Part shown: positions 1-12,251 of the stretch, piece after piece
Numbering within the stretch: position 1 is the stretch's first letter
Layout: every line of letters begins with the position of its first letter
Assembly: GCA_022432975.1 (NCBI GenBank)
Contig: CM039503.1
Span: 56,078,892 to 56,142,891 of the forward strand
Source of the DNA: Begonia masoniana
Lineage: Eukaryota; Streptophyta; Magnoliopsida; Cucurbitales; Begoniaceae
DNA length: 64,000 nucleotides
Direction of reading: 5' to 3'
Notes under the pieces: generated by a model
What the model saw: only the letters and a program-made list of their open reading frames with translations
Told to the model about the DNA's origin: nothing
The model's database searches: none
Made by a program: the position numbers and the translations under genes

Positions 1-1731
1 CCTATCAATCACTAAATTTACTTCCTGCAAAACTCTGATACCTCTTTCAATGAGTTTTCCAACCTTATCAATACTCCCATTTGCTTCTTCTAATTTGGCA
101 GCCATGATCCAAATAGCAGGTTCCTTGGGCAGCTTCACTCTTGCCTTATTAAGCACCTTCCTGGCATTCTCATAAGTTTCCAACCTCGCAAGTGCTAGCC
201 ACATTTCAACATGCAATGGGCAGCATTCAACAGCTCTATGAAGAAGAAGCCTAGCATCTTCTTCATTTGCAAGCTCCACAACGGCCTTCCACAATCTCAC
301 AGAATCAGGAATATGTTCCAAACCTTTCCTTAAAACCCTGCTCTTATTTACATCATCTTGCTCTAATTTTGCAGCTTGCAACCATAATTTTACCGAATTT
401 GTTATTGACTTTACACCCCTAGCTATAACAGCCTTTGCTTCATCTGGGCTAGCAAGTCTACATGCCTCCAACCAAACGTCCTCATTTTGGGGACATTCCT
501 CACACCCTTTCTGAATCAATTGCCTCGCCGCCTGAATTTTTCCCGCCACCTCCTCCAATCTGGCAGCTGCGATCCAACCAGGAGGATGCTTTGGATTTGT
601 CTGTGTAACACTTTTTAGCAACAATCGTGCTTTCTTGATATCTGAAATCTCTGCATCACTCGTAATCTTCATGCTTTTTAAGTCAGTCAGATAACCTTTG
701 GGGTCAACAACAGTTAGCCCAGAAACAGAATCCGACAGCCTATCCAACTTCAATGACAACACTGTACCTCTTCCCTCGCCCACGGCAGTCAAATCAGTGA
801 CAGGAGTTTGTGCCCATGGCGTCTCTGTCCCGCCTGCTGATCTGCTTTTTGGGTCCAATGCAGTTACATGCTCTTGCTCCTGCCTGGCTTTCTCAAGCAA
901 CGTATCTGGCACAGGAACAAAGCTCTCAAACTTCTTTTTCTTGTTCCTCAATGAATAGTCTCCAATTTCAGGTATACTTTCCCATTCATTTGCCGATAAT
1001 GTGTACAATTTACGCTTCAAATCCGCAAACTGCTCAGTGATTTTAGGGTTGGAAGCTCGGTACTTCTCTATCTCCTGCTTCAACCTAGCCTCCCTTCTAT
1101 CTTTCCTTCTTGAATCCATTCGCTTATCAATTTCCTCCCACACAGCATCAGCCTCTTTGTCATCTTCGTCATATTCAGCCGATGCAAATAACCCCACGTC
1201 ATTTCCTTCAAATTCATCAAATTTCTGATTCTCATCGTATCCTTTCTCATCCCCATCATCTTCTTCCTCTTCCTCCCCACCTTTTCCACGGCCTCGACCA
1301 GGTGCAGCCGCGGCGGCACCCCCTGCAGCCGCTGCCGACCTGTCAGGTAAGTCTGGTGCTGCTCTAGCTGGTCCGATATCAGATCGAGTCGTGAATCCAG
1401 TAGCACCACGTCCCAACCCGGCAACATAATTAGCAGGAGGCTTAGAATTCAAGAACTCTAATCGGGGTTTAGGAATATTCGGAGCTTGCATTCCTCCGTA
1501 CAAGGGAACATGAAGGGTTAACGTTGAATTGCGTTGGACTCCGAGTTTCGATAGCAGCACGTCGTCACTGACATCCAACAGTCGAAAACTTTGCGAGAGG
1601 TACAGACGCTGAAACGTTACGGGTATGCAAGCAATTTCTTCTATCGCGAGCTTCAGGTCATGGAGAGTGGTAGTTAATGGATTAAGATTAACAGCAAGGG
1701 TTTTTTGATTTGGGTTTGCTAGAAACACCAT
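1..1731 (-). CDS. STA1: Pre-mRNA-processing factor 6 / STABILIZED1, 5' part (runs off left edge)
   Basis: The protein is the PRP6-like factor of the U4/U6.U5 tri-snRNP, which bridges snRNPs during spliceosome assembly in the nucleus; plant STA1 is also needed for stress-gene splicing (family knowledge). The open frame is uninterrupted for 577 codons from the ATG at 1731 to the window edge, so roughly half of a protein of about 1,000 residues is present. Residues 1-85 read as a ubiquitin-like domain, a plant STA1 trait. A PRP1_N domain follows, with GRGATGFTTRSDIGPAR near residue 105 and an acidic Glu/Asp stretch. HAT/TPR-like helical repeats start near residue 360 (PGWIAAARLEE, VWLEACRLA, LWLQAAKLE). 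No intron is seen, as in the Arabidopsis gene. The start fits because it directly precedes the ubiquitin-like fold. The C-terminal HAT repeats lie outside the window. Confidence 0.93.
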   Translation of the reverse strand, partial: MVFLANPNQKTLAVNLNPLTTTLHDLKLAIEEIACIPVTFQRLYLSQSFRLLDVSDDVLLSKLGVQRNSTLTLHVPLYGGMQAPNIPKPRLEFLNSKPPANYVAGLGRGATGFTTRSDIGPARAAPDLPDRSAAAAGGAAAAAPGRGRGKGGEEEEEDDGDEKGYDENQKFDEFEGNDVGLFASAEYDEDDKEADAVWEEIDKRMDSRRKDRREARLKQEIEKYRASNPKITEQFADLKRKLYTLSANEWESIPEIGDYSLRNKKKKFESFVPVPDTLLEKARQEQEHVTALDPKSRSAGGTETPWAQTPVTDLTAVGEGRGTVLSLKLDRLSDSVSGLTVVDPKGYLTDLKSMKITSDAEISDIKKARLLLKSVTQTNPKHPPGWIAAARLEEVAGKIQAARQLIQKGCEECPQNEDVWLEACRLASPDEAKAVIARGVKSITNSVKLWLQAAKLEQDDVNKSRVLRKGLEHIPDSVRLWKAVVELANEEDARLLLHRAVECCPLHVEMWLALARLETYENARKVLNKARVKLPKEPAIWIMAAKLEEANGSIDKVGKLIERGIRVLQEVNLVIDR

Positions 1732-1748
1732 AGCTTAGGGTTTTGACC

Positions 1749-1776
1749 GGAGAGAGAGAGAGAGAGAGAGAGAGAC
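1749..1776. repeat. (GA)n microsatellite in the STA1 5' leader
   Basis: A run of about 12 AG/GA dinucleotides lies 20-45 bases upstream of the STA1 start codon. On the coding strand it is a CT-rich leader, a common plant core-promoter or 5'UTR feature. Confidence 0.9.
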
Positions 1777-2166
1777 CCTGCAGTGAAAAAATTGGATCAG
1801 AGTCGGTCGGTGAGGGTGATCTGTGACGGGTATAGCTGATGGGTCGGGTTAGATCCGAAAGCAGCCCATACCCAACTTTAAGAAGCCGACACCTGACAAG
1901 ACCCACGATGGACATTTGGAGATTCTTACAAATACAATCACAATTATTAAGAAAATCTTAATTAAATACTTCTAAATTATGAACTTTACAAAAGGGGTGG
2001 AATCGGTTTGATTCCAGCGTAATTGAAACCGAACCGATCGGCCATTGAAATCCAAACGAATCAATATTTTTAGTTTTACTCGATTCGATTTTGTGTCGTA
2101 TGAGTTACTTTTGACCGTTTTAAGTTTATAATTCATAATTTTCAATAGAAAATTTTAAAAGTAGGG

Positions 2167-2687
2167 TAAAGTGCAATTTGGCCCCTACAACTAGATGAAA
2201 TGGGCAATTTACACCGTAAACTTGAATAATGGGCAATTTGGCCCTTACTACTTGGGTAAAGTGCAATTTGGCCCCTACCGTCATATTTTCCGTCAAAAAG
2301 TAACATTTTTTCACTTGTTCATTTTTTTTTTCCCGAAATACCACTCACTAGACCGAACCGAACAGGACTGGTTCGGCTAATTCCACTCTGGTTTTTTTTT
2401 TTTTTTTAAATTCTCGAAAAAAAGAAGATAGAGGAATATAATTAAAAAAAAAAAAAAAAAAAACCAGAGTGGAATTAGCTAAATCGGTTCTGTCCGGTTT
2501 GGTTCAGTGAGGGACTTTTCGGGAAAAAAAAATAAACAAGTCAAAAAATGTTACTTTTTGACGGAAAATATAACGGTAGGGCCCAAATTGCACTTTATCC
2601 TAGTAGTAGGGGCCAAATTGCCCATTATCTAAGTTTACGGTGTAAATTGTCCATTTCACCTAGTTGTAGGCGCCAAATTGTACTTTA
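2167..2687. mobile_element. 521-bp foldback (inverted-repeat) element, MITE-like
   Basis: The left arm (2167 to about 2405) and right arm (about 2445 to 2687) are near-complete inverted complements, separated by a short spacer flanked by poly-T and poly-A runs. The ends read TAAAGTGCAATTTGG and, inverted, TAAAGTACAATTTGG. Each arm carries the short motif CAATTTGGCCC or a variant three times. No coding capacity is seen. No convincing target-site duplication was found, so the class (Mutator-type MITE is the best guess) is inference. Confidence 0.8.
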
Positions 2688-3239
2688 AGTAATATAAATT
2701 CAGTGCAATTAAAATGAATCAAGACAGCTCAGTTCCAAAATTAATTGAAAGCGGACCCAAGAAAAAAATCCAAACTTTCTTAATTTTGTTGGGGGAATGA
2801 TGGTTGATGAAGATGTATGATGGAATCCTACACACTGAGAATGAGAGTGATGGCATCAATGTCAGCAACTCACACGATAAGACGTTAGTAAAGCTGAGGA
2901 AAGACGAAGAAGAGAGAAGGGTACGTTGCCACGGCCAGATCTGTACAGCGTTTTCCTGGAAAGCGCCATTTTTGCATATTTTAAGTAGGTGGTCACGGTC
3001 TGGCTAGTGGCTTTGATGTTTGTTTACAATTCCTAGACCGACGTGAGGAGCTTGCTTGACAAAATCCCAAAAGGCCGCTCTACTTTCAAAGTCTTCCTCC
3101 TCTGTCTACAGCGTGTCTTTAGATCTAAACCCCAATCGAGGCTTCAGAGTTTTACTCTTCCGACTCCTCAAAACTTCATCTGGGTGTCTGATTTTCAGGA
3201 TTCTGTCTGAAAACAGACCGAGTACAGAGAATCAGAGGG
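2688..3239. other. Upstream region and 5' leader of the PLT4 gene
   Basis: No gene is recognised between the foldback element and the transporter ATG. The last 200 bases are CT-rich and probably hold the 5'UTR. The short frames here have no family resemblance. Confidence 0.5.
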
Positions 3240-5057
3240 ATGGGGCTGGTGGGCGTCCAAGAAAATGGGAAAAGTGAATCGGGGCTGTCTAATATTCCTT
3301 TAGGAACCAAAAATAAGTATAAGAGGATGACCTCTGAGCCCCTCGACGACGTAGATGATGCGTCTTCTCACCATCATCGTCAACGGGAGAGGGGGAAAAG
3401 CACTAGAAAATATGTCTACGCCTGCGCTGTTTTCGCTTCTCTTAACTCCGTTCTTCTTGGCTATGGTATGCAGTTCTTTTTCGTCTCTCAGATTAAACAT
3501 CTGCTTTTAGAGAAGTATTTTGCTCTGTCGTTGATGACCTTAGTTTTGATTTTCCTGGTATTTAGCAAATCACTTTTAATCAATGAAAAAAGTTTCTATT
3601 TTTAGACTGCTTGTGATGATAGATTGATCATTTGTCAAATTACAGTATACAAAAAATGAAATTACAGCTGAATATCCTGTTCAATTTGCAGATGTGGGTG
3701 TGATGAGTGGAGCAATTATATTCATTCAAGAAGATCTAAAAATAACAGAGGTACAAGAAGAACTACTAGTAGGGATTTTGAGCATTGTTTCTCTTCTGGG
3801 TAGTTTAGGCGGCGGCAAAACCTCAGGACGTTATCGGCAGAAAATGGACAATGGCATTAGCCGCCATTGTGTTTCAAACTGGTGCAGCTGTAATGACTTT
3901 TGCACCTTCATTCGAAATTCTAATGATAGGCAGACTTTTGGCTGGGGTTGGAATAGGCTTTGGCGTCATGATTGCCCCCGTCTACATCGCAGAGATATCG
4001 CCCACCATAGCCAGAGGCTCACTCACATCCTTCCCGGAAATCTTCATAAATCTAGGAATTTTACTTGGTTATGTCTCTAACTATGTTTTTTCGGGTCTTC
4101 CCGTGCATATAAACTGGAGAGTAATGCTTGCTGTTGGAATTATACCCTCAGTTTTTATCGGCTTTGCTCTTTTCATCATCCCCGAGTCTCCGAGATGGTT
4201 AGTATTGCAAAATCGAGTAGAAGAAGCAAGATCCGTGCTGTTGAAAACAAACGACAATGAGGAAGAGGTGGAGGAGAGATTGGCGGAAATACTCGTAGCA
4301 GCTGGTGCTTCAAATTCGGAGAAAACCGAAGAAAAAGCTGTCTGGAGAGAATTGTTGAGACCAGTCTCCAACACTTCGCCGAATGCTAATCACCGGATTC
4401 GGGATTCAATGTTTCCAACAGATAACAGGAATAGATGCGACTGTTTATTACAGCCCGGAAATCTTCAAAAAAGTCGGGATTAAGGGTAATTCAAATCTTC
4501 TCGCTGCAACTGTGGCTGTTGGTCTTACAAAGACTTCTTTTATACTGGTTGCCATTCTTCTCATTGACAAACTTGGAAGAAAGCCATTGCTCTATGTCAG
4601 CACTATAGGAATGACTGTCTGTTTATTCAGCTTAGGCCTTACTCTCTCTTTCATGGGCATAGGACAGTTTGAGACTGCATTGGCCATTCTGTTTGTTTGT
4701 GGGAATGTAGCTTTCTTCTCTGTTGGAATTGGCCCGGTTTGCTGGGTTTTGACCTCTGAAATTTTCCCGTTGAGGCTTCGTGCTCAAGCATCCGCCCTCG
4801 GAGCAGTTGGTAACAGAATGTGCAGCGGCCTTGTCGCCATGTCGTTCTTATCTGTTTCGCGAGCAATTTCCGTGGGTGGAACTTTCTTGATTTTCTCTTT
4901 TCTCTCTTTTCTTTCCGTCCTGTTTGTCTACTATCTTGTTCCCGAAACGAAAGGCAAATCGCTGGAACAAATCGAGACTCTGTTTCAGAGAGAGCAAAAA
5001 TGGCAAGAAAGCGAAGTGCAGCTAGGAGATGAACAACGTCTTATGCAGAAGGAATGA
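3240..5057 (+). CDS. PLT4: PLT4-type polyol/monosaccharide transporter, two frameshifts in this sequence
   Basis: This is a 12-helix MFS sugar transporter of the plant polyol transporter clade (H+ symport of polyols and monosaccharides, normally at the plasma membrane). Exon 1 is 3240-3465 and exon 2 is 3692-5057. The GT-AG intron splits the conserved LLGY/DVGVMSGA motif, as in relatives. Visible signatures are GRLLAGVGIGFGVMIAPVYIAE, PESPRWL, QQITGIDATVYYSP, DKLGRKPLL and PETKGKSLEQIE. The sequence is closest to Arabidopsis PLT4 (At2g20780). The reading frame breaks twice: one extra base at about 3825-3827 in the GGKTSD/GRKWTM loop (the RTSD..GR(K/R) motif), and one at about 4364 in the central cytoplasmic loop. 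Allowing for both, the product would be about 529 residues, normal for the family. Either this is a very young pseudogene or these are one-base sequencing errors. Confidence 0.88.
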
Positions 5058-6234
5058 ATTGGTAGAAAATTACAAGTTTCAAAGTGGATAGATTTGGAGA
5101 TTCTTTTCTATAGTTGTTCTAATAAAGAGTACACGACAGCCAGAATTGAGGAAATCCAAGCTGACTTGATTCTATACTCATTAGTTTGTACTTGTTCTTT
5201 GATACTTTCCTCTTTGAAGATGAAGTTCTTTGTAAAACTTTCTTATTCAATTCAGTCCATGAACACATATATTTACTCGAAGATAATATTCATTCTTGTT
5301 CAACTTCAGAAATAGTAAGCTGGAAACCTGGGCGCAGAGGACTCGACCATGTCGACGGACTAATATTTGTTTGTTAGCCATTTGCTTCAATTTTTCAATT
5401 GTTGGTCGTATTTTTTTTTATGGACTTTGAGTTTGATTCCAGAGAGCCGACAAACGATGGTCGCTTTTCTGTTTTACTGGCCATAACGATGTTAATTCAC
5501 AGGAAAAGAGTAAAAAAAAATTACCTGGAAGACGAAGAAGCACCGTCGCCGGCCTGAGTAATGACAGAGCAGAGACTGAGATCGTCGGAATTTTGGTGAT
5601 TTGGTGAGCTTTGAAGAGCAAGAAACCCAACCATAGAGACAAATCCTGCCCGTGAATAACACACTCCTGGAAATCTCGAATTGCAAAGCCCATAATATTG
5701 CAAAAACGATCAGAACAAATTTTTTTTTTCAAGTTTAAAAGCCTGTAGTTTGAAGCGCTTGGAGTCTGGAGAGAGAGTGGTCCGGCATCGGGAGACGCTT
5801 AGAATCTCCAGCTTGTTCTACGTCCGCTAGGTTCTGAGCAGTTGCTTCTCCAACAAAATCTGGGGTTGAATTTCGAAGGATTGGTCGGCCATTGATGGGT
5901 CGACTCAGAATCGTCGATACTTTGAGAAGAAGGCGAAGAGCCAAAAGGCGTGGCAAGCTTTTAGCTTTCTGTTGGAAAAGACCACGTCGTAGAGAAGAGA
6001 TAGCCTACTTGTCGTTTGCTGAAGAGTCTCAGGTAATTGGAGAAGAAGCTTCTGTATATTTGTCTATGGAAATGGATGACACGCTTTGCTTGGGCAAAGA
6101 GTCTCTCTCTAATTTTGGCATTTGTCTAACCGATCCATCCTCGATCCAAACCCAGCGTTTCCCATTCCGGAGAAAACTCCAACTTTACGAAGCCATAGAT
6201 TTACAGAGTGGAAGGAGATAAAGAGCTAACGAGA
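5058..6234. other. Intergenic region; one orphan exon-like stretch (5521-5703, -)
   Basis: Transporter 3'UTR sequence comes first. On the minus strand, 5703-5524 is open and ends at a good donor (CTTCCAG|GTAATT), which would suit a first coding exon, but I could find no matching downstream exon and do not recognise the protein. A plus-strand frame at 5892-6221 is Arg-rich and without family resemblance. The last 200 bases probably include the clathrin light chain 5'UTR. Confidence 0.35.
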
Positions 6235-7018
6235 ATGGCTTCTTTTGATTCCTTCAGCGACCACGATCAAATAGACCAACAGAATCACTCACCCACTTCC
6301 CGCCCTCTCGACGACGATGGCTATACCGGCCACGACTCTTCCTTTTCGCCAGTCGACGATATTACCTCCTCCGACCATCCTTCTCAACCCCCTCCCTCGC
6401 ATTTTCACGAAGACGTCGTTTCCGGCGACATGTATAACGACAATGGAAACGAAATCAATCCACATTCGCCCGAGGCATACGGGTTGGGAGTTCCGGATCC
6501 TAACCACGAGTATGCATCTCCTTATGATTATGGAGACACAAATAGCGGCAATGGGAAGGACTATGGCGGTGTGGGCGGAGGTGATGGAGGAATTTTTGCT
6601 TCCGACGGGCCAGTTCTTCCGGAACCAAGCGAGATGCGAGAGGCAGGCTTTGCAAGGAGAGAGTGGCGGCGGTGAGTTTCTTATCAGCAAAGTTCTCATT
6701 TTTGTTGAAATAACTCAAATGAAGTTTTTTTGGTGGATTGATTAATCTGTTCTTGGCAAACCCACAAATATAAGCTGGGATTATGCATGCATTTGGCTAA
6801 TAATTGAAATAGTAGAGTGGAAAGACTGATTTCTGAGCTTTGGGAGATTTATCTCCCCTCCGCCCCATATGATGCCTCCCCCTCCGCCTGCAAAAGATGC
6901 TAATCCTGACCCACCTAAACCAGTTGCCGTTGCTACTCCGGCTGAGACGGAACCAGTTGCCGTTGCCGTTGCCGTTGCCGGGATCAAATCAGCCCCGTTA
7001 ACTGAGAGTGCCCTTTGA
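6235..7018 (+). pseudogene. CLC: Clathrin light chain locus with internal exons missing (copy A)
   Basis: Clathrin light chain decorates the clathrin heavy chain on endocytic and trans-Golgi vesicles. The first exon (6235-6671) starts MASFDSFSD, carries the acidic and Gly-rich plant N-terminus, and ends in the conserved SDGPVLPEPSEM...FARREWRR block, followed by a GTGAGT donor. In plants the next exons encode the coiled-coil that binds heavy chain. Here only about 180 intron-like bases follow before a typical C-terminal tail (about 6853-7018: PPPHMMPPPPPAKDAN, then Val-Ala repeats and a stop). The whole helical region after REWRR is absent, so this locus should not make a heavy-chain-binding protein. 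The deletion is shared by copy B. Assembly collapse is an alternative. Confidence 0.75.
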
Positions 7019-7716
7019 GTTATTGATTCTTTTTCCTCATTCTGAGATTATTACAGCAAATGAGCTCGGTTTGAGGCTATCTTCTTAAACTTGGGATTTT
7101 GTTAATCTTAAATGTTTGAATATTGCTGTGAACTCCTCTTCTAAGAGCATATTATCTAACACAATCTTCATTTTATTCATCTCCCTCGTCTGTTTCGCTA
7201 GCTTACTTAAATCTCAGCTGTCTTATCTATCTGTCCTCAGACTTTACCGGTCTTTCCCGGCTTACTCGCCCCCTTTTTCAACCACTCTTCTGCTGCTGCA
7301 TTAATAATCAAGAAAAGAAACGATTCAGTTCTTCCGACTTTTGACAAAATTAAACATGGCCAGAGAAACTATTAAGTTCACATGGCGGAAAGTATAGAAA
7401 GTTCATCCAGCTCTGAAACCTCGTGTGAACATAAAAGGTGTACACACTCTTCCTCATAACTGCGTCATAAATATTGAACTTTCTCTTCAAACTGGGCAGT
7501 CATTAAAGCTGATTGTTTGATTTATATTACAGATAGAGCGACTCATAGATATTAGATAAGATTGTTGTATTATATCATAGTAAAGACTGTTCTATAATAA
7601 TTCTGTGGCTGAAAGGAAACTATAACTATTATCAGCTTCGAAGTTGTCTGTCATGACTCTCTTTTTCCTGTCTGTTTTCGTATGTGAATCATGGTAAAGC
7701 AAAGTCATGTGCCAAA

Positions 7717-8285
<569 letters not shown>

Positions 8286-8998
8286 GAGTTGCCCTTTGAT
8301 GTTATTGATCTTTTTCCTCATTCTGCGATTATTACAGCAAATGAGCTCGGTTTGAGGCTATCTTCTTAAACTTGGGATTTTGTTAATCTTAAATGTTTGA
8401 ATATTGCTCTGAACTCCTCTTCTAAGAACAGATTATCTAACAGAATCTTCATTTCATTCATCTCCCTCGTCTGTTTCGCTCGCTTACTTAAATCTCAACT
8501 GTCTTATCTATCCGTCCACAGACTTTACCGGTCTTTCCCGGCTTACTCGCCCCCTTTTTCAACCACTCTTCTGCTGCTGCATTAATAATCAAGAAAAGAA
8601 GCGATTCAGTTCTTCCGACTTTTGACAAAATTAAACATGGCCAGAGAAACTATTAAGTTCACATGGCGGAAAGTATAGAAAGTTCATCCAGCTCTGAAAC
8701 CTCGTGTGAACATAAAAGGTATACGCACTCTTCCTCATAACTGCGTCATAAATATTGAACTTGCTCTTCAAACTGGGCAGTCATTAAAGCTGATTGTTTG
8801 ATTTATATTACAGATAGAGCGACTCATAGATATTAGATAAGATTGTTATATTATATCATAGTAAAGACTGTTTCTATAATAATTCTGTGGCTGAAAGGAA
8901 ACTATAAATATTATCAGCTTCGAAGTTGTCTGTCATGAACTCTCTTTTTCCTGTCTGTTTTCGTATGTGAAATCATGGTATAAGCAAAGTCATGTGCC

Positions 8999-9550
8999 CA
9001 ATGAGAAAGCTTCCCACATGCTGTGGTCAGACCCTCTTCTGTCTCTGTCTAGCCCCATCCTTCAAACCCACTTCTTCTGTTTTGTACATGTTGCACGTGA
9101 AGTTTGGTGTTCATCGGAAAAAAAAGGGCAGCCCTCTCTCTCTCTCTTATTGCTTTACATTAAGTGAAATTTAAAGCTTTTGACTGAAACATCTCGTTCA
9201 GAGCCTTCCCTTCTGAGTGTGAAAAATGGTAGATGATTGAGCGACTGTGGAGAAGAAGCTACAGTGTGAGAGCTTGTCTCTCTAGGTAGGCAGAAATAAT
9301 TTGATGACTGATCCAACGGTTCATGTTCATTAAACACAAATAGGGCCCACTACATCACTGATAATCAATCTCAAACGCTCTCTCTCCTCTTTTGGAGAGG
9401 GCTACATCTCTCTAAAACACACAGCTAATAATTGCAGAAGAACAAGTCACACAGAGAAGGAAAAGACGAAAGGTGGTTGATCTCGAGTAGTCCCACGGCT
9501 ACTTTTTCTGCCAGTTGAGCTGAATCTTCTTCTTCGACTACGATTTCTGG
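8999..9550. other. Intergenic region between the clathrin duplication and the expansin
   Basis: No gene, RNA or clear repeat was recognised. The right part probably contains the 3'UTR of the minus-strand expansin. Confidence 0.4.
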
Positions 9551-10663
9551 TTAGTAGAAATTAAGGCGAGAGGAATAAGTTGCTTTAGGAGTCCAGTTCC
9601 TTGGAATTACATCTCTAGCAGACAGAGTTCTTCCTGTTAATAACGTCGTTAGCTTCACTGAAAATGGCCCTCTTAATGGCCCCCTAATTATGCACCAGGT
9701 GGCTCCCCATATATGTTTCATCGGTACCCATTCACTCGAACCTGCCTGCAAATTTTTCGTAGGAATTAAGGAAAAGATAGAACAGATGGTTAATAAACTC
9801 TCAGTTTAGGCTGTCAATGGAGGTAGTTTCAAGAGGAAAACGAAGGAGTATTATTCAGACTTACTTCTTTTATATGCATTGATCCAATATCACCATCTCC
9901 ACCCTCGAACTCAACCAGGAGTGAAAGCCAATATTCAGTTGAACCTTCATTAACATGAAAGGCAATGTTCTTTCCTGGATATGTGCATGGAGTTCTACGA
10001 AAGATAGAGACAAACGAGTCTCAAATTACACGATCAAAAGTGAAAAAAAAAAGGAGAGACAGAGAGAAGGATTGATACCGGCGGTAGACGACCGGAATTT
10101 CCCCTCGGTTCCTAAGCTGATTACCTTCCCCAGCCACAGCCATACGGCCAAACGCAGCGCCGCTGAGATCAAAGTGGGTATTTCCATTGGCGCAGTAGCC
10201 ACCGGGGCATTCGTCGGTGACAATTACTGTAACGGCTCTTCTCGAACACATGCTTCTATCTATGCACCTGACCTTGTAGCAGGCGCCACAGCCTTCGCCA
10301 TTTTTAAACAACACAGGACTTACTGCTCCCACTCTAGCCTTTAATGGCTTCACGTCCACCAAATTTCCATACCCACAAGCTCCGCCTGAAACAACAAATC
10401 AACAACTCAAACTAAAGCGATCCACAAGTAGATGGGCTATACTCAGAAAAGCTGATCGGAGTAGAAGTTGAAAGAGTTTTACCGTCGCTACCGTCGCCTT
10501 GGGGGCTGCCATACCAAGTGGCCGTCGCATATGTCCAATGCGGGTCAGCGACGGCGTGCCGGAGCTGAGCTAAAGCGACGGAGCATTTAAGACTCACAAC
10601 CAGTAAACAAAACCAAAATCCAAAAAGCTCAAAGCAAACACCATAGCTACGGAGTGGCTGCAT
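9551..10663 (-). CDS. EXPB: Beta-expansin (EXPB3/EXPB1 type)
   Basis: This is a secreted wall-loosening protein of the beta-expansin family, which acts non-enzymatically on matrix polysaccharides. There are four exons on the minus strand: 10663-10483, 10385-10079, 9994-9865 and 9745-9551. All have GT-AG junctions in matching phase, giving 270 residues, which is the family norm. Visible features are a signal peptide (hydrophobic FWFCLLVVSLKCSVALA near residues 16-32), ATATWYGSPQGDGSDGGACGYG, the Cys-rich GEGCGACYKVRC, the catalytic-like TDECPGG and THFDLS (HFD) motifs of the DPBB domain, and a C-terminal CBM63-type domain (EYWLSLLVEFEGGDGDIG, WGATWCI). The strong HFD and VDVKPLKARVG match suggests the EXPB1/EXPB3 subgroup. 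No frameshift is present. Confidence 0.95.
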
Positions 10664-11439
10664 TATTGGGCCGGCCGTAAGTTGAACAAACTGTCGCCGG
10701 AAAACGCCTGTAATAGAAGATAATGTCAGTTTCCAGTGAACTCCAAACCCAGAAATTCAGAGTTAAATAAAGGAAATATCTCACTGAGAACTGATTCAAC
10801 TGAATATGTCGCCCTGCCGACACTTCCTTGTTCTTCTAATCTGCAAAAGCAAAAAGATTAGAACTTGAACATTGTCTGATTACTTAGGTGTCGGATTTAT
10901 AAGCGTACGTGCATAATTTTATAATGACGATAAAATCCGGGTGTTCTGGTATTAATTTACGGCTTGCCACTGTAGTCTGGGGTCCACCGGCAGTTGAGGC
11001 GTTAATTTCGCGTGGCGTCAGTTGAGCTATAGAACAAAAGGGCATTTCGGTCAATTCAAGTGTCTCTCTCTTCTACCGTTATTCTTGTTTGATAATTGCG
11101 GTCGAAAGGGACAGAGAGGAGCGCTGAAGACGACGTCGTTTAAGCCGCAGTGAGAAAGGAACATCGAAGAGAGAGACCCACATTTTGTCAAATCATTCTT
11201 TTGACAAAACCAGCGTGTCTTTTTTCAACGACAGCCAAACTTACAACATTGTCTAAAGTTTGCTTCTTTCTGGGTCTTAAATGTTGAAACTTTAAGAAAA
11301 ATGGATGCTTTGATAGCGGGAAAACCATAAAGGGTCACTCTTGAAGATGCCCAATGAGAAAAATAATTGATTAACCGAAGGATGGTAGCATAGTAGTTGG
11401 TTTCTGTAGTGGCCATCTAATCCAAAGCTACAGAAGCCA
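10664..11439. promoter_or_regulatory. Expansin upstream region
   Basis: On the minus strand a TTATAAAT box lies at 10902-10895, about 230 bases upstream of the ATG. A pyrimidine-rich AG acceptor about 45 bases upstream of the ATG suggests a 5'UTR intron. The right part is 3' flank of the acetyltransferase. No other gene was seen. Confidence 0.45.
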
Positions 11440-12251
11440 TTAAAGAGAATTACCATCGAAATCCAAGTACATTCTGTAGGCATTTCGATCAGGAGAGTAG
11501 TAACCTTCTATCAAATTATCAACTCTGAAACCAAGTTTCTTGTAGAGATTCATTGCCGGAGTTCTCAGCGGATCAACGTGCAGGCAAATTCGCTGGATGT
11601 TTCTGCTCCTGCATCGATGAATTGCAGCTTTTAGCAATGCCTCACCGTGACCTTGTCTCCTGCAATTCTCCTTCACTGGGTGGGTTTAGTTTTCCATCAA
11701 TGGAGAAGGAGATAAACCAGAGTTAAAATACACTGTTAAAGAAATCGCACCAAAGTTTGCCATTTTTCTGGTCAAAGTCTGCCCACGACAAAAGTTTCAG
11801 AGACATTTAATCAAACAGTTAATGTGCACGAGTTAGCAGCAAACCTTCTCGTCTAGATACAACTAGCAAACTTTGCTAAGAAAGATGCAGTAGTTATTAT
11901 TCATTCATTTACTAACAATCTGATAATATAAAGGAAGAGGTGTCTTGCAGGAAATTCAGAAAATCCAAAACGAGAGCTGGATAAACCTGCTAGCTTTGTG
12001 ATAGAAGCACAGAGAGAAGAAGGCCAAGAAAACATGACGTAGCCTGCAACTTCTCCATTGAGCTCCAAGTAAAGAAACCCACAATTCTTCTTTCTCAGCT
12101 CTTCCTCGAAAGACCTAGCAAGGGACTCGTGTTTGGGGAATATTCTTTTTTCGATCTTCACGACGTCTTCCACAACCCTGGATAGATCTGGAGAGTTTTT
12201 CCGGAGCTCCACCATGACACCGCTCGTCATTGAATTTGATGATGACGCCAT
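11440..12251 (-). CDS. GNAT-family N-acetyltransferase, 166 residues
   Basis: This small acetyl-CoA-dependent acetyltransferase resembles the NAA/RimI group; the substrate cannot be told from sequence. Exon 1 is 12251-11987 and exon 2 is 11675-11440, joined in phase 1 through a 311-base intron. The acetyl-CoA binding motif A is visible as VKENCRRQGHGEALL (Q/RxxGxG/A). It is followed by the motif B region HVDPLRTPAMNLYKKLGF and the terminal YYSPDRNAYRMYLDF. The central ELNGEVAGYVMFSWPSS is the beta4 strand region. I chose the ATG at 12251 because the frame upstream reads like untranslated leader; a longer start at 12332 cannot be excluded. Confidence 0.88.

Noticed and set aside
5892..6221. 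Arg-rich plus-strand frame as a gene
   Set aside because: It overlaps the probable clathrin light chain leader, has no family resemblance, and shares the region with open antisense frames.
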